From Casuarina equisetifolia (taxonomy: Eukaryota > Streptophyta > Magnoliopsida > Fagales > Casuarinaceae), in NCBI GenBank assembly GCA_028551475.1, contig CM052354.1, forward strand, positions 7,508,001 through 7,572,000: a stretch of DNA of 64,000 bases. The letters are read 5' to 3'. This document shows positions 11,780 through 24,800 of this stretch, piece after piece (position 1 is the stretch's first letter; each line of letters opens with the position of its first letter). The position numbers were made by a program, and so were the translations under genes. The notes under the pieces are model-generated. The model ran no database searches. It saw only the letters and a program-made list of their open reading frames with translations, and was not told where the DNA came from.

Positions 11780-13017
11780 GTGATAAAACCCTATAGGCTT
11801 TACTTTAAGTTTTATTCTATTTTCATAAAAATTTTTAATGGGGCCTACCTTGTTTCATAACTTTGTCTTTAAGATCAATATGAAAGTTTGTGAGCATAAC
11901 TTAGTGGTAACATTGAATCCTTCCAATGTGTTCACCAACCATTGGTTGCCTCTTGGAATTCATGAGTAGCTAGTCAATTTTACAATGAAAGGCATCATGA
12001 GTTAAGGAATGAATGAAAGGGCTGAGGAAAGTCCTCTATCCTTTTCTAAGAGATGCTCCATCCTTTATCAAAACCATTACAAACAAAAACAAAGCACAAT
12101 GATTATTAATGTGTAACCATAACAATATTAGGCACTGTACAATACTAAAGCATGCTTAAAAATATGACAGATTGAGTAAATAATATACAACAAGCCTCCA
12201 AATGCATCTTAAATTACTAATATAATCCACACCATACTCCAAACAAATAAATCCCATAACATGGAGTAAAGTAGAGAAGATTCTCAGGGCCATTTAAAAA
12301 ACCCTTACATGTATCAATGTTTTGAATAATTTCTTAGCTAGGAAGAAAAGAAATCACCTCAAATAGGTAAACAACTTCAAAACATGGCATAATTCAACCA
12401 CATCAAAGACACTTAACCACTATAAGCATTAACCTAAAAAGACAATACAAGAACACAACCACAGAGATGGTTACCAATTAGGGACATCAAAATCAAGACC
12501 ACATAGGATGAAAAGGGGGTCTTGATATAATACTACAATCAAATGACAAGTTAACAAAATAAATTAGTAAGAACAAATAAAGAACAAGGAAAACCAAGAA
12601 TTAAGACTAAATAGAATAAAAGAGACTAAGCATAATAAAATAAGATACCAATAGCTTAAAATATCTTGTAATTGATCTATTCCATTACAACTAGAAATTA
12701 TTATTATAAAACAATAATAATAATGCAAAAAAAAATTTTAACCCCATTCATTTCCAACATAAAGATTCATACACCCTAAGCACATCATACATATAAATTT
12801 TATTTGTGTGTTTATATTGGATCACAAAGCATAAAAAGAATAACCTCTTAAAAGTTGCTACGACATATGACACCACATAACAAAGCACCACAATATTTAA
12901 AACCACAATACTTAGAAGTGTTTTGTCACAAAGTCAAGTCTCCCTCATGTGTCATCTTTCCATTACAAAAATTCAAGACTTTCACATCAAATGACTACTT
13001 ATAGGATATTGAATTTT
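11780..13017. repeat. Duplicated block, member B, left part
   Basis: Matches 541-750 and then 2345-3365 of block A in order, including the segment with tgaataatttcttagctag at 12330 and the end of the coding relic at 12930-13015 (agtcaagtctccctcatgtg, shared with 3299-3320 apart from small differences). The match is cut at about 13015 by the LTR retrotransposon and resumes at 18129. Confidence 0.8.
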
Positions 13018-13433
13018 TCGTTAGGATTAGAGTAAAAATTAGTAAGCCTAGATATATTTCATATATAATATAGGAATATTGTACGAGTTATTCTCTTTTG
13101 TATTGATTTTTGGGGGGCGGGCGGGAGGTTACACCTTATGATAATGGCAACCAAAGAGTGTTGCTTTGTATAGTAGTCACTAGCCAAGAGAGAAACTAAT
13201 GTGTTGCTATGAGTACTAAGAACAGTTATGTGGGAGCTATGTATAAAGATTGTAATTAGTACCTTTGTATTCTCATGAAAAAATCTAAGAAGTAGAGAAA
13301 GAGCCAATAACTATGCCAGTGACAAGGGATGTAGGACATTATATTGGTCTAAACCTCTTAAACCTTGTGTCTCTTATATGTTTATGGTTTGATCTGTGTC
13401 TATGTATTTATGTGATAAGTCATTTTTGTAACA
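13018..13433 (+). repeat. 5' LTR
   Basis: Similar along its length to 17616-18128, for example ataggaatatt, gagtactaagaa, cctttgtattctcat against cttttgtgttctcat, and tgtctcttatatgtttatgg. It ends in GTAACA. It lacks about 100 bases present in the 3' LTR (17705-17830) and has a G-rich run at 13109-13129 at that point. The first bases are altered (TCGTTAG for TGTTAG). Confidence 0.85.
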
Positions 13434-13435
13434 AT

Positions 13436-13447
13436 TGGTATCAAAGC
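13436..13447 (+). promoter_or_regulatory. Primer-binding site
   Basis: TGGTATCAAAGC directly follows the 5' LTR after two or three bases. It differs by one base from TGGTATCAGAGC, the initiator-methionine tRNA complement used as primer-binding site by many plant Copia elements. Confidence 0.8.
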
Positions 13448-16400
13448 TAAATTCCATGGCTAAAAAGTATCACATAGAACATATAGAATCATATTGGTAT
13501 TGAACAAGAGATAGGAAACTCCTCTTGGTGTTTCTTATAAAAAGAAAAAATCTATTCTTTATGTGGGAAAGGGGGAAAAGCACAAAAGAGATATTTTTTT
13601 CACATGGGTTCTTTTTTTAAGTTCCAAAATTTATCTTTGTTAGGCAACTAGCAAAAAAAAAATGGTTATTTGGTGTGAACCTGGCACACTCTATGTAAGA
13701 GAGAAGCTATCGACAAAGGTCTTATTCTAAAAAACCTTTTGTCAAACACTTGGCATGCAACACGGTGAGAAAAGCCAAAATTGGTGATTAAGGTATGAAT
13801 TTTTTTCTTTAAACTTGGTTTGTGTGATTTACAACCTCTTAATGGCTGAAAAATTCTAGATTTTAGTAAGAAATTAATGAGAGAGCTATGAGTTACCTTA
13901 AACCCATGTAGCTGAAAAGGGGATTTGAAATTCTTTATTTGTCTAATAGTTTTGCGGGGGAAAATAGTGCCTTATAGACTCACAAAAGCATGATTTATTG
14001 ATTTTCATTCTTGGTTTGTCAAAATTTTCCATGAAACAATGAAAAACAATGAAAAACAATGGCAGTAGAAAATGGGTCCATTGACTAACAATTTTACTTG
14101 AGTTAACCCATTAACCTTAGCCCATAAGACAATTTTGGCCAAGTCTGGGTTAGTAGTATATCAAAGTGTAGATGAGAGAAACAAGTTAGGCATATCAATT
14201 CAAGTACTGTTGGCACCAAGTCAAGCATCAATAGACTTGAATGGAGTCTAGGTTGAGCAAGATCATATGGATCCAAATAATCAAGTTGCATGGACCTAAT
14301 TTGGTCTAGTCCAAAGAAGACAAGTCATGAAGGCCTAAACTTGGGAGGTTACAAATTAATGGGTTAGATCATGCCCAGTTTGAACAAACCTTAGTTTGAG
14401 CTAGGTTGAGCCTATAAAAGATAGGCCCAAGCCCACTAGATACAATTTTTGGAACCAGATGTTGGGTTGGGTACAAGCCTAAGTCCATTAAGTCAAGCTA
14501 AAGAACTAGGTTGAGCTACCAAATGATGTTAGGTTGGACTCAATTATGCACCGACTCAACACAAGTTGTTGGCTTACTTTCAAGCCTTGTATAGTATAGT
14601 TCTAGTAAGGTTGCTTGAGCACTTTGCGCAACCCATTGGATTGTAGATGAATGGCCAACAAGTTTTTTGGTGGATATGCATTGATCAACAACATCTGTGA
14701 GCAAAAAAAAAGACTTCCATGATGATCTACAATCGATTAAAGTGGTAATTATGAAAGAATCGTGGCCGTTAGTGGTGGCATGTGGCCAGAAATGTTAGGT
14801 TAGGTTGTGGATGTCATGGATTGTAGTGGAAAGCCAACAACCGGTGAAAGAATGGAGAAACCAAGGTATCAAAGTAATGCATTGGCCAAGTAAAAAGCGA
14901 TTGGTGACATAAATTTGCTAGAAAAAGCAATAGAAAATGGCATATTGGTAGTCGTGTCATGAATGGGTCAACTCGCAATATGTGCCTTGGGTGCATGACC
15001 TACACTCATAGGCATAGCATTAGGCATGTGAAGCCCATGTGTAAACAAAGAATGGAGGCGTGTCTTCTACATGCACCAACAAGCTTTTTCCCAAGTATTT
15101 TTAGCTAACCTTGTTCAGAATTTTAGGCAGTTTTTTATGGTATATTTGGTTTGTGATTTTAAGTTATAGGAAAGCCCAAAATTGATGAATATTAGTGTTA
15201 GTGTTTGGACTTGGTTTCTAACTTGTGGTGAATTTCAATTTGGCTTTGCATTGAATGGGTTAACATAATCAAGGATGACAACAATGTAATAACCTTTATC
15301 TTGGTTTATTTATTGCTTATTATATTGCTATTAATGGAACTATGAATGTCATTACTGGATTTTATTAGATTTCTTTATATCCAATTTACTCTAGCTTTAT
15401 TATATACTTTGCTCAGTATCTAGGATCTGTTGGTTATGCATTTAGCCAATGTTTAAAGTTCCAATAGAAGGTTAATATTTCAATAGGTCAATGATTATGC
15501 CTTTAAATGGGGATGAAAAAGATGCCTTCATCTATTACCTTCATTAATGTCTTTAATAATGACAAAAAGGTAGACAATTTTGTCTATCTCTATCTTACAA
15601 TTATTTAGGATCTTTTAATTATATGGTTAACTAAGGTATAAGATTCTAAAGAAAGGATGATATCTTAGGAGGTTGTTACACTCCTAAAGAATGATTGAAG
15701 GAGGAGAGTTATCTTCATTTGATGTTTTTAATTTGTTGTTAGTTAACAATAGCAAACATGAGAGATAGAGTTGCATGACACCAAGAACAAGAAGTAGAAA
15801 AAGGTCTTAAGTGATGGTTTTGCATTGCTAAGATTGTGAGATAGAACAACAATTTAGGAATCACTATCAGGGCTCAAGAGTAGATTCTTTAAAGAATGGT
15901 TTATTTTTTAGAGATGTTACACTACATGAGTGGAGAAGGTAAAGATGGTCTTCTCTCCGTTCTAGATTCCACATGATTACGCTGGTTGGATGACACCAGA
16001 AAGAAAGGTGTTTTGATTTTAGGTTTAATAAGACCTAAGGGATTTAGGATGTGTTAGACCTTAAGGCCAAATTGATATTTTGACAAATAGTAAGATAATT
16101 ATTAAAAGATTACTTACAACATGGACACTTAGAGATATAGTGTTCATTTAAGGAGAATTTGATAAAATCATGATTAAGGGGAAATTGATGAACGAGCAAA
16201 GGTTGTTGATATACCTAGGATTGCTTAGTTAGTTGATGTTATTTTTCTAATTGCTACCTTAATGACTGTACAGGCAAAGAGATTCTGTTTCATCTTTGAT
16301 CACTCTATGGTTGAAACATCCAGAAGAAAGTAGATCATTTTCATAAGGCACTCCTCAGTGTGAGCTTATATTTAAAGGGGAACTTAAGATGGTGTAAGTA

Positions 16401-17615
16401 CCTACTTTGATTAGTTGTAATTAGCTATTAGATTATGCATCATATGTTGTGGACAGTTACAAAGTGTTGTGATACATTCTCCTTGTTGATCATGAGAACC
16501 TTGATATAAGTGACATTAAGTTTTAATAACAATCTATACTACACTATATCAACTTGTGAAATTCAAAGTTAAAGGAGAATAACAAGTAAGGATAGAAGAA
16601 AATATATGTGGATTTGTATTATTTCCTAGGCAATGATACCCAAAGGTATACAAATTCATGATGGTACATAGATTTGTTAGATACTTAAGTAACAACATTG
16701 GTGTTTACTTTAAGGTGACTCTCTTTAGGTTTGTTATTCACTTTTCAAGTATGCTAACAATATGATTAGGTATTGAATCTTGCAAGGATTTTTTTAAAAA
16801 AGTTACAAAGTGAGCTTATGACAAAGTTTGCTATGAAAGACTTAAAAACAACACAATATATCTTAGAGAGGAGATATTATAGATGAAGTGTCATAGGATT
16901 CCTTCAATTGGATTAAGTTGAAGAGGAAAACCAAGAAAGAGTCCATTCACTGAAGGCTAAATGCCTATCACACATGTTCTTAATTAACATTTCGAACTAT
17001 TGGAAGATGGACATAATTAAAAACTGTTGACGTTGTACCAATAGTAGACAGCTTGAGGATCGACCTGTTGAGGTCAAATATTGCATATGGAAAAAACGTG
17101 ATTAATGAACATGAATGTTTATGGTATGACTTGTTTATAATGAAATATGGAGTTTGACTTGGCAAATCTTCATAATTGGCTAGATGAGCTAGAATTAGTG
17201 GCAGAGGTACCACTAATGGAAGCTAAGAGATAGTTATGATTATGGGAGTTATAGAGTTAATGAGATTCTAAAAATTCATAGAAGAGCTTGATTTCTTTAG
17301 ACCATCTAGAAATGATACACCTTTAGCCCTTTTTTAGCATATCAAAGATAAAGGAGGAGCTTAAGGAGCTAAGGGAGATACATATTTCCCAATATAGCTA
17401 ATGTGATATTTAGTTAGGTATCGCTTCATTAATGATAGAGGAATAGCTCAAGAAGCTAGAGAATAGATGTCTTTATATGTAGCTAATGTGCTAATCATGC
17501 TGGTAGATTAATGTTAAAAAGATGCTTAATTGTTGGAAAGCTTAAAGATTATGTATATAGCAAATTAACTTATTGTGTAAGGTTGTTAAATTAATTTTAC
17601 TCCAATGGGAAAAAT
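13448..17615 (+). other. Interior of the LTR retrotransposon, no intact domain
   Basis: About 4.2 kb with frequent stops in every frame. No zinc knuckle, protease, integrase or reverse transcriptase motif could be read with confidence. The part from 14100 to 15000 is richer in GC and in gcc/ggc words than the rest and may be a further nested insertion. Confidence 0.5.
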
Positions 17616-18128
17616 TGTTAGAACTAAAGTGAAAATTAGAAATCTTAAATATATTCCATACATAGTATAGGAATATTCTAGGAGCTATTATCATTTGTAT
17701 TGATTAGGATTCTTAATGATATTCAATTAAAACTTCTAGTAGTATCTAGTTAAGACTTCCTTTAGTTCTAGTACTAAAAAGGGAAAACCATAGGAAAACC
17801 CTAAAGGCTAAAAAATAGAAAGGGTTATGCCTCATAAGGGTGGTAGCTTGCACCTTATAGGAACAGCAACCAAAAGTGCTACTTTATGCGTAGCCATTGG
17901 CCAAAAGAAAATCAAGTGTATTATTGTGAGTACTAAGAATAGTTGTGCAAGAGCTGTGTATAAATTTTGTAATTAACACTTTTGTGTTCTCATAAAGAAA
18001 TCTAATAGGGGGAGAAAGGGTCTATACAATATTGTGTTGATTTAAACCTCCTAAATCTCATGTCTCTTATATGTTTATGGTTTGATTTATGTGTTTGTGT
18101 ATTCATGTGATGGGTCATTTCCGCAACA
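17616..18128 (+). repeat. 3' LTR
   Basis: Begins TGTTAGAACT after ccaatgggaaaaat (a degraded polypurine tract) and ends GCAACA, mirroring the inverted TGTTA/TAACA ends expected of an LTR. It is longer than the 5' LTR because that copy has a deletion. Confidence 0.85.
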
Positions 18129-18960
18129 AATAGTACAAACCTATACATCTCAATTCCTTACCATTTGACATTATAAAAATATCCTCACTTGTAAATTTCA
18201 ACGACCTAATTCAATTCAACAACCTCTTCTAGGTAGAGAATTTGAAATTTCGATGAGCAATTCTTGGAACAACTCCTCAGCAACCTTTTCACAAGATGCT
18301 TTGATATCATGCATATGATTATTTTTTCAACGTTTTTAGATGACCTTTGATGCAGTTATAATCTATTTTCTTGCTATTTTTGGAAATTTTGAGGAATTTA
18401 TTATTGAATCTAACAAAGACTTGAAAGCCCACATATAAACTTAACAAGCCTTGCCATCCATTTATGATCTTCTTATGGTTGGATGTTCAAATGTACACCT
18501 TTTTTGTACATTGAAATGGGCCCCTGAGCGTTCATATGCTGAGAATAGAGCTAGAACAAGTAAAATTTGCAGGTTTGGTTGAGTGCAACAAAGTTACAGT
18601 AAGGCCTAATCAGCCGATCATAGCCAAATGTCACAATTAATTTGATTTAATGTCTATAAGAGTATATAAAGGAGTGTTGAAGTCTGGTTCTTATTTCTCT
18701 TAAAAGTGTTCGTTAAAATCTGTCTCTCCCTTTCTTCCCCATTTCATTCCTGCTCACGTTTTTGGCTAACATTTTGCCCCTTTTGACGAGGGAAATTCAT
18801 GTTCTAAAATTTTAATATAATCTGGGAAAATTTGAGGAAGAACAAGAGGACCATTGTATATTAAAATCTTCTAGAGTAATAGAAAATGAAAAAATATTTT
18901 CAAAATCTTTTAAAAAGAAGAAATAAAAAGTTATATATAATATATATTCCACGAGACCCC
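18129..18960. repeat. Duplicated block, member B, right part
   Basis: Resumes the match to block A (3375-3605, then 3990-4555) after the retrotransposon. It includes the rest of the coding relic (18140-18350: tgacgattattttt-type end, gatgctttgatatcatgcat shared with 3548-3567) and the segment with gaggaatttattattgaatc. It runs directly into the 3' flank of the first P450 gene. Confidence 0.8.
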
Positions 18961-20001
18961 GTAAGACTTGCGATAATGAGAACGGATCTAGACAAGATTT
19001 ATTGGTGATATAAATATATAATTGCTATGTAATTTGCATGAAGTTTTGGTCACAATGCAGAGGAATCTACCTCATAATGAAGAACTGTTTATCATCTTTC
19101 AAAACGATAGAAATTTCTAACTTGATTTGCAAAGTCTTTATTTTATATTTTTCATAAACTTCCAGTGCTTTAACACGTGAAATTGGTAAAAGTTTCAATT
19201 TTTATTCTTTGTTTTTAAGTAAAATCTAGTTAGTAGATTTAAAACTTATTCCTTTTTCCAATTTTTAAGTTCAACTTATTGATTGATTTTGGTATATTAG
19301 TATATAACAAATCACTTGTAATTGCAATAAGGAAATAGAAATGACATACTTTTTTTTTTATAGAATTGGAAATAAACCTTATAGCTAATAAATAAGTAAA
19401 AAATAAAAATGAAAACTCAAAGTGGGAGTAGTTGCCTTTATCCTCCATATTGCCTTCACCATTGGAGGGTCGGACAGTCTTAAACTTTTTTTCTTTTCTT
19501 TTCAGTAATTTCTATATTTTATAGAACATAATTATAATTTCGTTGAGGAGTAAATAGAATGCATCATCTAAATTTTGTTTATAGGTAATGGGAGTATGGG
19601 GTATAGAGTGTCAAACTCAAGACCCTAGTCTTGAATAGTTAATAGCTAACCATTAAATTACTAACTTGTCAAAGATTATGTATATTATTACATGCTTAGA
19701 GGTGACTTGAAAGCACCAAGGTGACAGAATCGGTTGCCAACATTTGAATCTTAAACTTCTAATAATCGTGCAAGAGCAAAGGGGCTTTATATATTAAGAT
19801 AACATACTAGTACACGATGTTATGGAGGTGTGCTACAGATTCCAAAACCCATCGAAGTACAAAGGTTGTAAAGAAACATAACGATGTAGTTTAAAAGAAA
19901 CAAAAACATAAAAAAAAAAAAAGGAGGATTACGTAAGGTACTTAGAATAAAAGTCGATTGAAGTATGCTTGAAGCATAGCCTACTAGTTAGACTTTGTTT
20001 T
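18961..20001. repeat. Duplicated 3' flank of P450 copy 1
   Basis: Matches 32350-33384 with many small differences (for example gataatgag, gaatctacct, aacaaatcactt, tatcctccatattgccttcacc). It marks the left end of the P450-bearing segmental duplication. No separate gene was found; poly-A stretches at 19905-19920 are unique to this copy. Confidence 0.8.
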
Positions 20002-23000
20002 CTAGGTAGAAGACGATGAGAGCTTCTTGATTCTGGCCAAGCAGTTGTCCGTGGGCCTTGTATGAGGTAAATACTCCACTGCACTTCCCGGATTGAGTGG
20101 TTCAAGTCTACACATCGAAGGTTCGAAGTTACTCAGAAGCTGGATGAGTAAAATCATAGATTGCAGGCAGCATGCAAAGATACAATTTTTCAAATATTTT
20201 TCGTTTTCTTTAAGGAACAAATTTGGAAATTTTGTTATCATTCTTCGTCAATAGATGTCCAATTGTTGCTTCTTTGATGTGAGTTGAGTATATTTCAACG
20301 GATGTTAAAAACAAATAACTCATATATTAAATACGTATGGTAAATGTAAATCATTAACATAGCATTACCATATCCAAACCCAAATACTAATATTTCATGA
20401 TGAGTAATATTATAATCTAAATTTTTATTCTCATTAAATAATTTTTAAATATAAACCTCCCCAACATTATTTTCTTAAGAGGAAGGGGGAAAACATTAAA
20501 AAAAAAAAAAAAAAGGCAAGTTTCTTTGGTTTTCATTTAAGCTTTGCAAGTTGCTTTGGCTCATGAAAATTTTAAGCTTTGATGCTGGTGTGTTTTAAAC
20601 AGTTTAGTCAAGATGCTTAAAACAAAAAAAAAAACAAAACAAAAAAAAAACAGTTTAGACTTCAAATTTTCGTGAGTTGTTAGAAAGTTGTCAGATTAAT
20701 TGATCTTTATACTAGAAACGTCGCTTGATTGCAGAAACAAAAGGAAGGGAACTCACTCATAGCCAAGGAGAAAATGATGAAGAAAAACAAAAACTTCAAG
20801 CCTCGTTAATCACTTCCAGGGCATATCCTCTTTCCCATTCCAAAGGGAATAAAGGTTCCTGCTTTCGGTTTATTTTCCTGCATTGAATATATGATATGTA
20901 TAAATGGTTGTTCATGCTTAGTGAAAACAACAGGAACTTCTCATCTTACTTACATTCCATCTCGAAGGATTAAACTCTTTTGATTGTGGATGATATTCCG
21001 GATCCAAGTGAACATTTCTGTACCAGACCAACACTTTCCATCCTTGGGGTATCATATAACCTTCAATATAAGACAATACTTAAGGAATTGTAACACAAAC
21101 AACAAACAAATACAAAAAGGTGAAGTCAGAAGATTAACTAACCACCAATATTAACATCAGATTGAGCCTCCCGACAAGTAAACAGTGAAATACTAATCAA
21201 TCGCAATGTTTCATCGATTACCTTAAGATCCAAAGTAGAATTTGTCATGTATATGATAACCGACATTGAATAATCAAGGTTAAGGGTTGATTATCAATAG
21301 CGTCTTTGGATGTGATACGAAATAAAATCATAATTATGCTTTTGGATAAACTATCTGTTAAGTAGCTTACCTTCGAAAGATATTCCATTTCTTTAATTTC
21401 TTTGAAGTTCAACCCTTTTTCTGATGTTGGCCTTCGTCTAATAATCTCCTCTTGTTCCATCTAAAAAATTCTTGTAGATCAAAACACACTCAAGAAATAA
21501 AACATGGCACACAAACAAATAACCACTAAAAATTACAGATCATCTTCCTAATAAGAAATTCAAAGCCTAACATACAATTCTAGTGTTATCAAGTACTATA
21601 AACCCTGCTTAAACCAAGAAATTTGAAGGTTTAAAAGATAAAGGGGACTCGTAAAACAAGTGTTCTTATGGATTTCAATCTTCTGACATTATATTTCTAG
21701 AAAAAAGTTTCTTAGACAAATGATGGATGGACACATTGTTTCTAGAGCAAGACAATATATACCCAAATGAAGTCCAAAATCATCACTAGTAGCACAAATG
21801 AAGTTTTTGAAAGTATAGTTGTCATAGAAAGTAATTATCAAGCTCAGTGCTATTCAAAAATCAACACAAAAGTGAGAAATCTTCTCTCTATATATAGGAG
21901 TTTCAAATAATATTCTAAGTAATGTGAAACTTTATCACATCATTCTTAACAACGCAATGGTTGATGATTTGAGCATCAAAAGTTCAAAAGAATTATCTAC
22001 AGTGAATAAGCAGCGTTTAGATGCATCATGTCAAGATTTTGGACACACCTTGGCTTTCCGGAGGCATTCTTGATGCTGATGCAATAGGAGTGCTGCCCAC
22101 ATTGTGAGGTGGGCTGATGACTCGTGGCCTGCACTCAAGTACATGAGGATGAGATCTATAATTTCCTCATCGTCCAAATTTTCCCCATCCTCACATTCAA
22201 CTTCAATTAACATGTCCAACATGTCCTTCTGGGCCTCCGAAGGATTTCTTTTTCTTGCTCTTCTGCCATCTACAACAGCTTGAAAAATCTTTACCAACTT
22301 TCTTCGAGCCTGACGAAACAATATTAGTCAATCTCAAAGACAAAATTCAACGCAGCCAAAAAAACATCATGGTAATCAGTGACAAATAAAACATCTGAAT
22401 AGTTTTGGAACAAACTCTCTCAAGTCACAGAAATTAAAGTAGATAGCTATCTAATTTAACAACAATGAAAAATGGCCAGATATGGAGCTGTTATTTCATT
22501 ATTGATTATAACTGCTTGTTCTGAAATTTGATCTTGCTAAGTGAATTTCTTTTCGTTGTTGGTTCATTTATAATTTTGATGGTTAGTTACGTAGCATAAG
22601 TTTAGAAGGTTGTGAGAATGTCACACCTACTTAAAAGTAAGAATCTTTTAAAAAAGAAATAAAGAAAGAGAGAAAGAAAGAAAGAAAGAAAATTTTTAAA
22701 CAGAATTGAAATAATAAAAAATAAAAAATAAAAATAAAAAGATGGATGTGACCTTGAGGGCTTTATGGTAAGCAAAACCAGGGAGGTCAATGGCCATGGC
22801 TCTGAGTCCTTGAATCAAATTAGCATACTCCTCCTCCAAGGTCGTCAACATTGGATCAACCTCACTGCCCAAAAAAATCATAATAATTTTAAAGGTGATC
22901 TTCCTTAACTCAGTCAAGAACTCGATTGGTCTCTCCGCCTTGGCCCATTCATCTAAGGATCTTTTAACAATATATGCTATGTACTCTTGGTACATACATA

Positions 23001-23608
23001 GGGCCTTGTGGCCATTGATGGGTGCTGCAGTTATCCACCGGAGACGTTTGTGCTCCTCATCAGAAAGACCCATAAATGATTTCCCCCCCATTAACTCAAG
23101 CGCCGATTTAGGCCAGCCTGATTTAAATATTTCATCATCCATCAACACTCGTTTGCATGTCTCAGGCTTCGTCACGATGATGGTTGGGTTTCCGAGCATG
23201 TATGCCCTGTATATTCCTGTTTGACCAAATCTGTAATCACCCAGAAGACAAAAAATTATCAATATGCATCAACGGCTATAACTAAGCTCAAATAATGCCA
23301 ACTGTTTGTGCCATAGCCATCAACATGCAAGTTAAAATGTTTATACTTGTTTTGGTTCTCATGAGAGAGAGAAACCTGGTAACAAAGTTGGAGATGAATG
23401 ACTCCGGCTTGCCCCGCTTAAAGGCGTAGAGAAAAGCCCACATATTTCCGACCAAGGGCAAACCCATATCGCCCGGAGGAAGAGAGTGCTGCTTTCTGCC
23501 TAGCCTAGAGACATAATACCACTCATTTGCACTCTTAAGCAACCAAACCATTACAACAAACCCACCCATCAAGGCTGTGGAAACCATCAACGAAAAACCC
23601 AACTCCAT
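20002..23608 (-). pseudogene. CYP88-type P450 (ent-kaurenoic acid oxidase-like), copy 1, frameshifted
   Basis: Eight exons on the minus strand: 23376-23608, 22753-23230, 22049-22309, 21371-21460, 21143-21221, 20954-21060, 20757-20877 and 20002-20107, all with GT-AG borders and matching phases. The protein begins MELGFSLMV with an N-terminal membrane anchor and the proline-rich SLPPGDMGLPLVGN hinge. It has the I-helix AGHESS, the K-helix ETLR, FNPSRW, and the haem loop PFGMGKRICPG with the cysteine at about residue 435. CYP88A enzymes sit in the ER and oxidise ent-kaurenoic acid in three steps to GA12. Exon 7 is one base short against copy 2 (near 20806-20809), turning GSDLTR into GSD-stop at codon 440 and losing about 50 C-terminal residues. 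Exon 2 also lacks one histidine codon. It could be a real null allele or an assembly error; the family call is firm, the substrate is inferred. Confidence 0.9.
22600..22752. repeat. GAAA and AAAAT simple repeats in intron 2 of P450 copy 1
   Basis: A (GAAA)n run at about 22665-22690 and an (AAAAT)n-like run at 22712-22740 lie just inside the intron 2 donor. Copy 2 lacks both in this form. Confidence 0.75.
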
Positions 23609-24800
23609 CTTCGACTTCTCTTGGTTATGGCTTCCACTGTCCAGCACCCGATACCTGTATCCGTTCAGGTTCTAAGACTCTGGCATCCTCGTCTCTGCTA
23701 GAGAGTTCTATATATATTACTCATACACACTTGTCGTAGGTCCAAGGCTTGTTATAATCGAAGTAAATAACTCAAGTGAGAGTCATCCCTTCCGTCATTA
23801 CCATGCCTTCATTTAATGCCTCCTGTTAATGGGCCCCTTTCGTCTGCACCCATCTTTAGACTTTGACATGACATGCCAACGGCAAAACCCAGTAATTAAT
23901 GATACGAAAAACAATAATTCCAGTTGGTAACTCCACAAATCGATGAAAACTCTCCTTTGATGCTGCCTCGACGACGGCAGCTGCGCCTATTTTATAAACC
24001 AAATTTTAAGAGAAGTTGACTTCGTTCTCTTAAAAGAAATAAGTATTGTACTGATAAATTTTATTATTACTAAAATAAAATAATTATAGTGAAAAGATAC
24101 CATTAAAGTCATTGTAAGCATTTTAAACAAAAAAGAAAAAATTACAATGACAAATATTGGCTTAAACCTAAGAAGACCTATAATTGCTTAGACTCAACTA
24201 ATCATTTTTCAAAGCATTCACACATCACCAAGGCAAGGGTCCTATTCCATCAAAAAGATTCATATTATGAAGCTAGTGTCCATGATTTGCCACTTTGTTC
24301 GCACCTGAAGTTCCTTTTCTGAATATCTATCTAATAATAGTATGCGGTGGCATCATGCTTATACATTTTTGTCTCACATATTCAAGTAACATGAAGTTTT
24401 CCATTATTATATCATACCTTTCACCAAATAGAAAAAATCTGATTTTATCAGTGTAGAAATTGATTCTGTTCATGACAAATTTGGAGACTTGTGAAGAGGG
24501 CATAAACTTTGCACATGCATAGCATCCTTGTCCGGATTTGACATCAAATGCCCAAATAATGCTTCGTAACTATCTTTTACTACTTCTCCTCTCATACTAT
24601 TTCCCAATTCCCTAGATCCATCTATATTTATCAGGACAAATTGACTTTCTAACATAATATCTGAAGTCAAGATTTTAAATGAAATATCTTATTAGTTGGA
24701 GACTATATACCAGTGAGACATATTTTTTCTATAATCAAAAAAGAGAATGTGTTGAAGACTATATACCAGTGACATAACAAGACTTTATATATTCTAGCCC
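23609..24800. other. 5' flank of P450 copy 1 and unique intergenic DNA
   Basis: Positions 23609-23930 match 36787-37085 (for example actttgacatgacat) and should hold the promoter of the minus-strand P450. An upstream tatatatattactcata at 23709-23726 could serve as a TATA region. From about 23940 to 24800 there is a stretch absent from copy 2, AT-rich, with a small internal repeat (agactatataccagtga at 24702 and 24758). No gene was recognised. Confidence 0.55.

Larger units (their letters stand above)
13018..18128 (+). mobile_element. Old LTR retrotransposon inserted in block B
   Basis: The element has two similar ends (13018-13433 and 17616-18128), a primer-binding site after the left end and a purine-rich tract before the right end, which defines an LTR retrotransposon on the plus strand. 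The insertion site is known from the sister block: block A reads gatattgaaattagtacag without a break at about 3370, while block B has gatattgaattt on the left and aatagtac on the right. The target duplication has decayed. The 4.2 kb interior shows no convincing gag or pol domain, so it is either a non-autonomous element or too eroded to read; the PBS sequence favours Copia. Confidence 0.85.
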
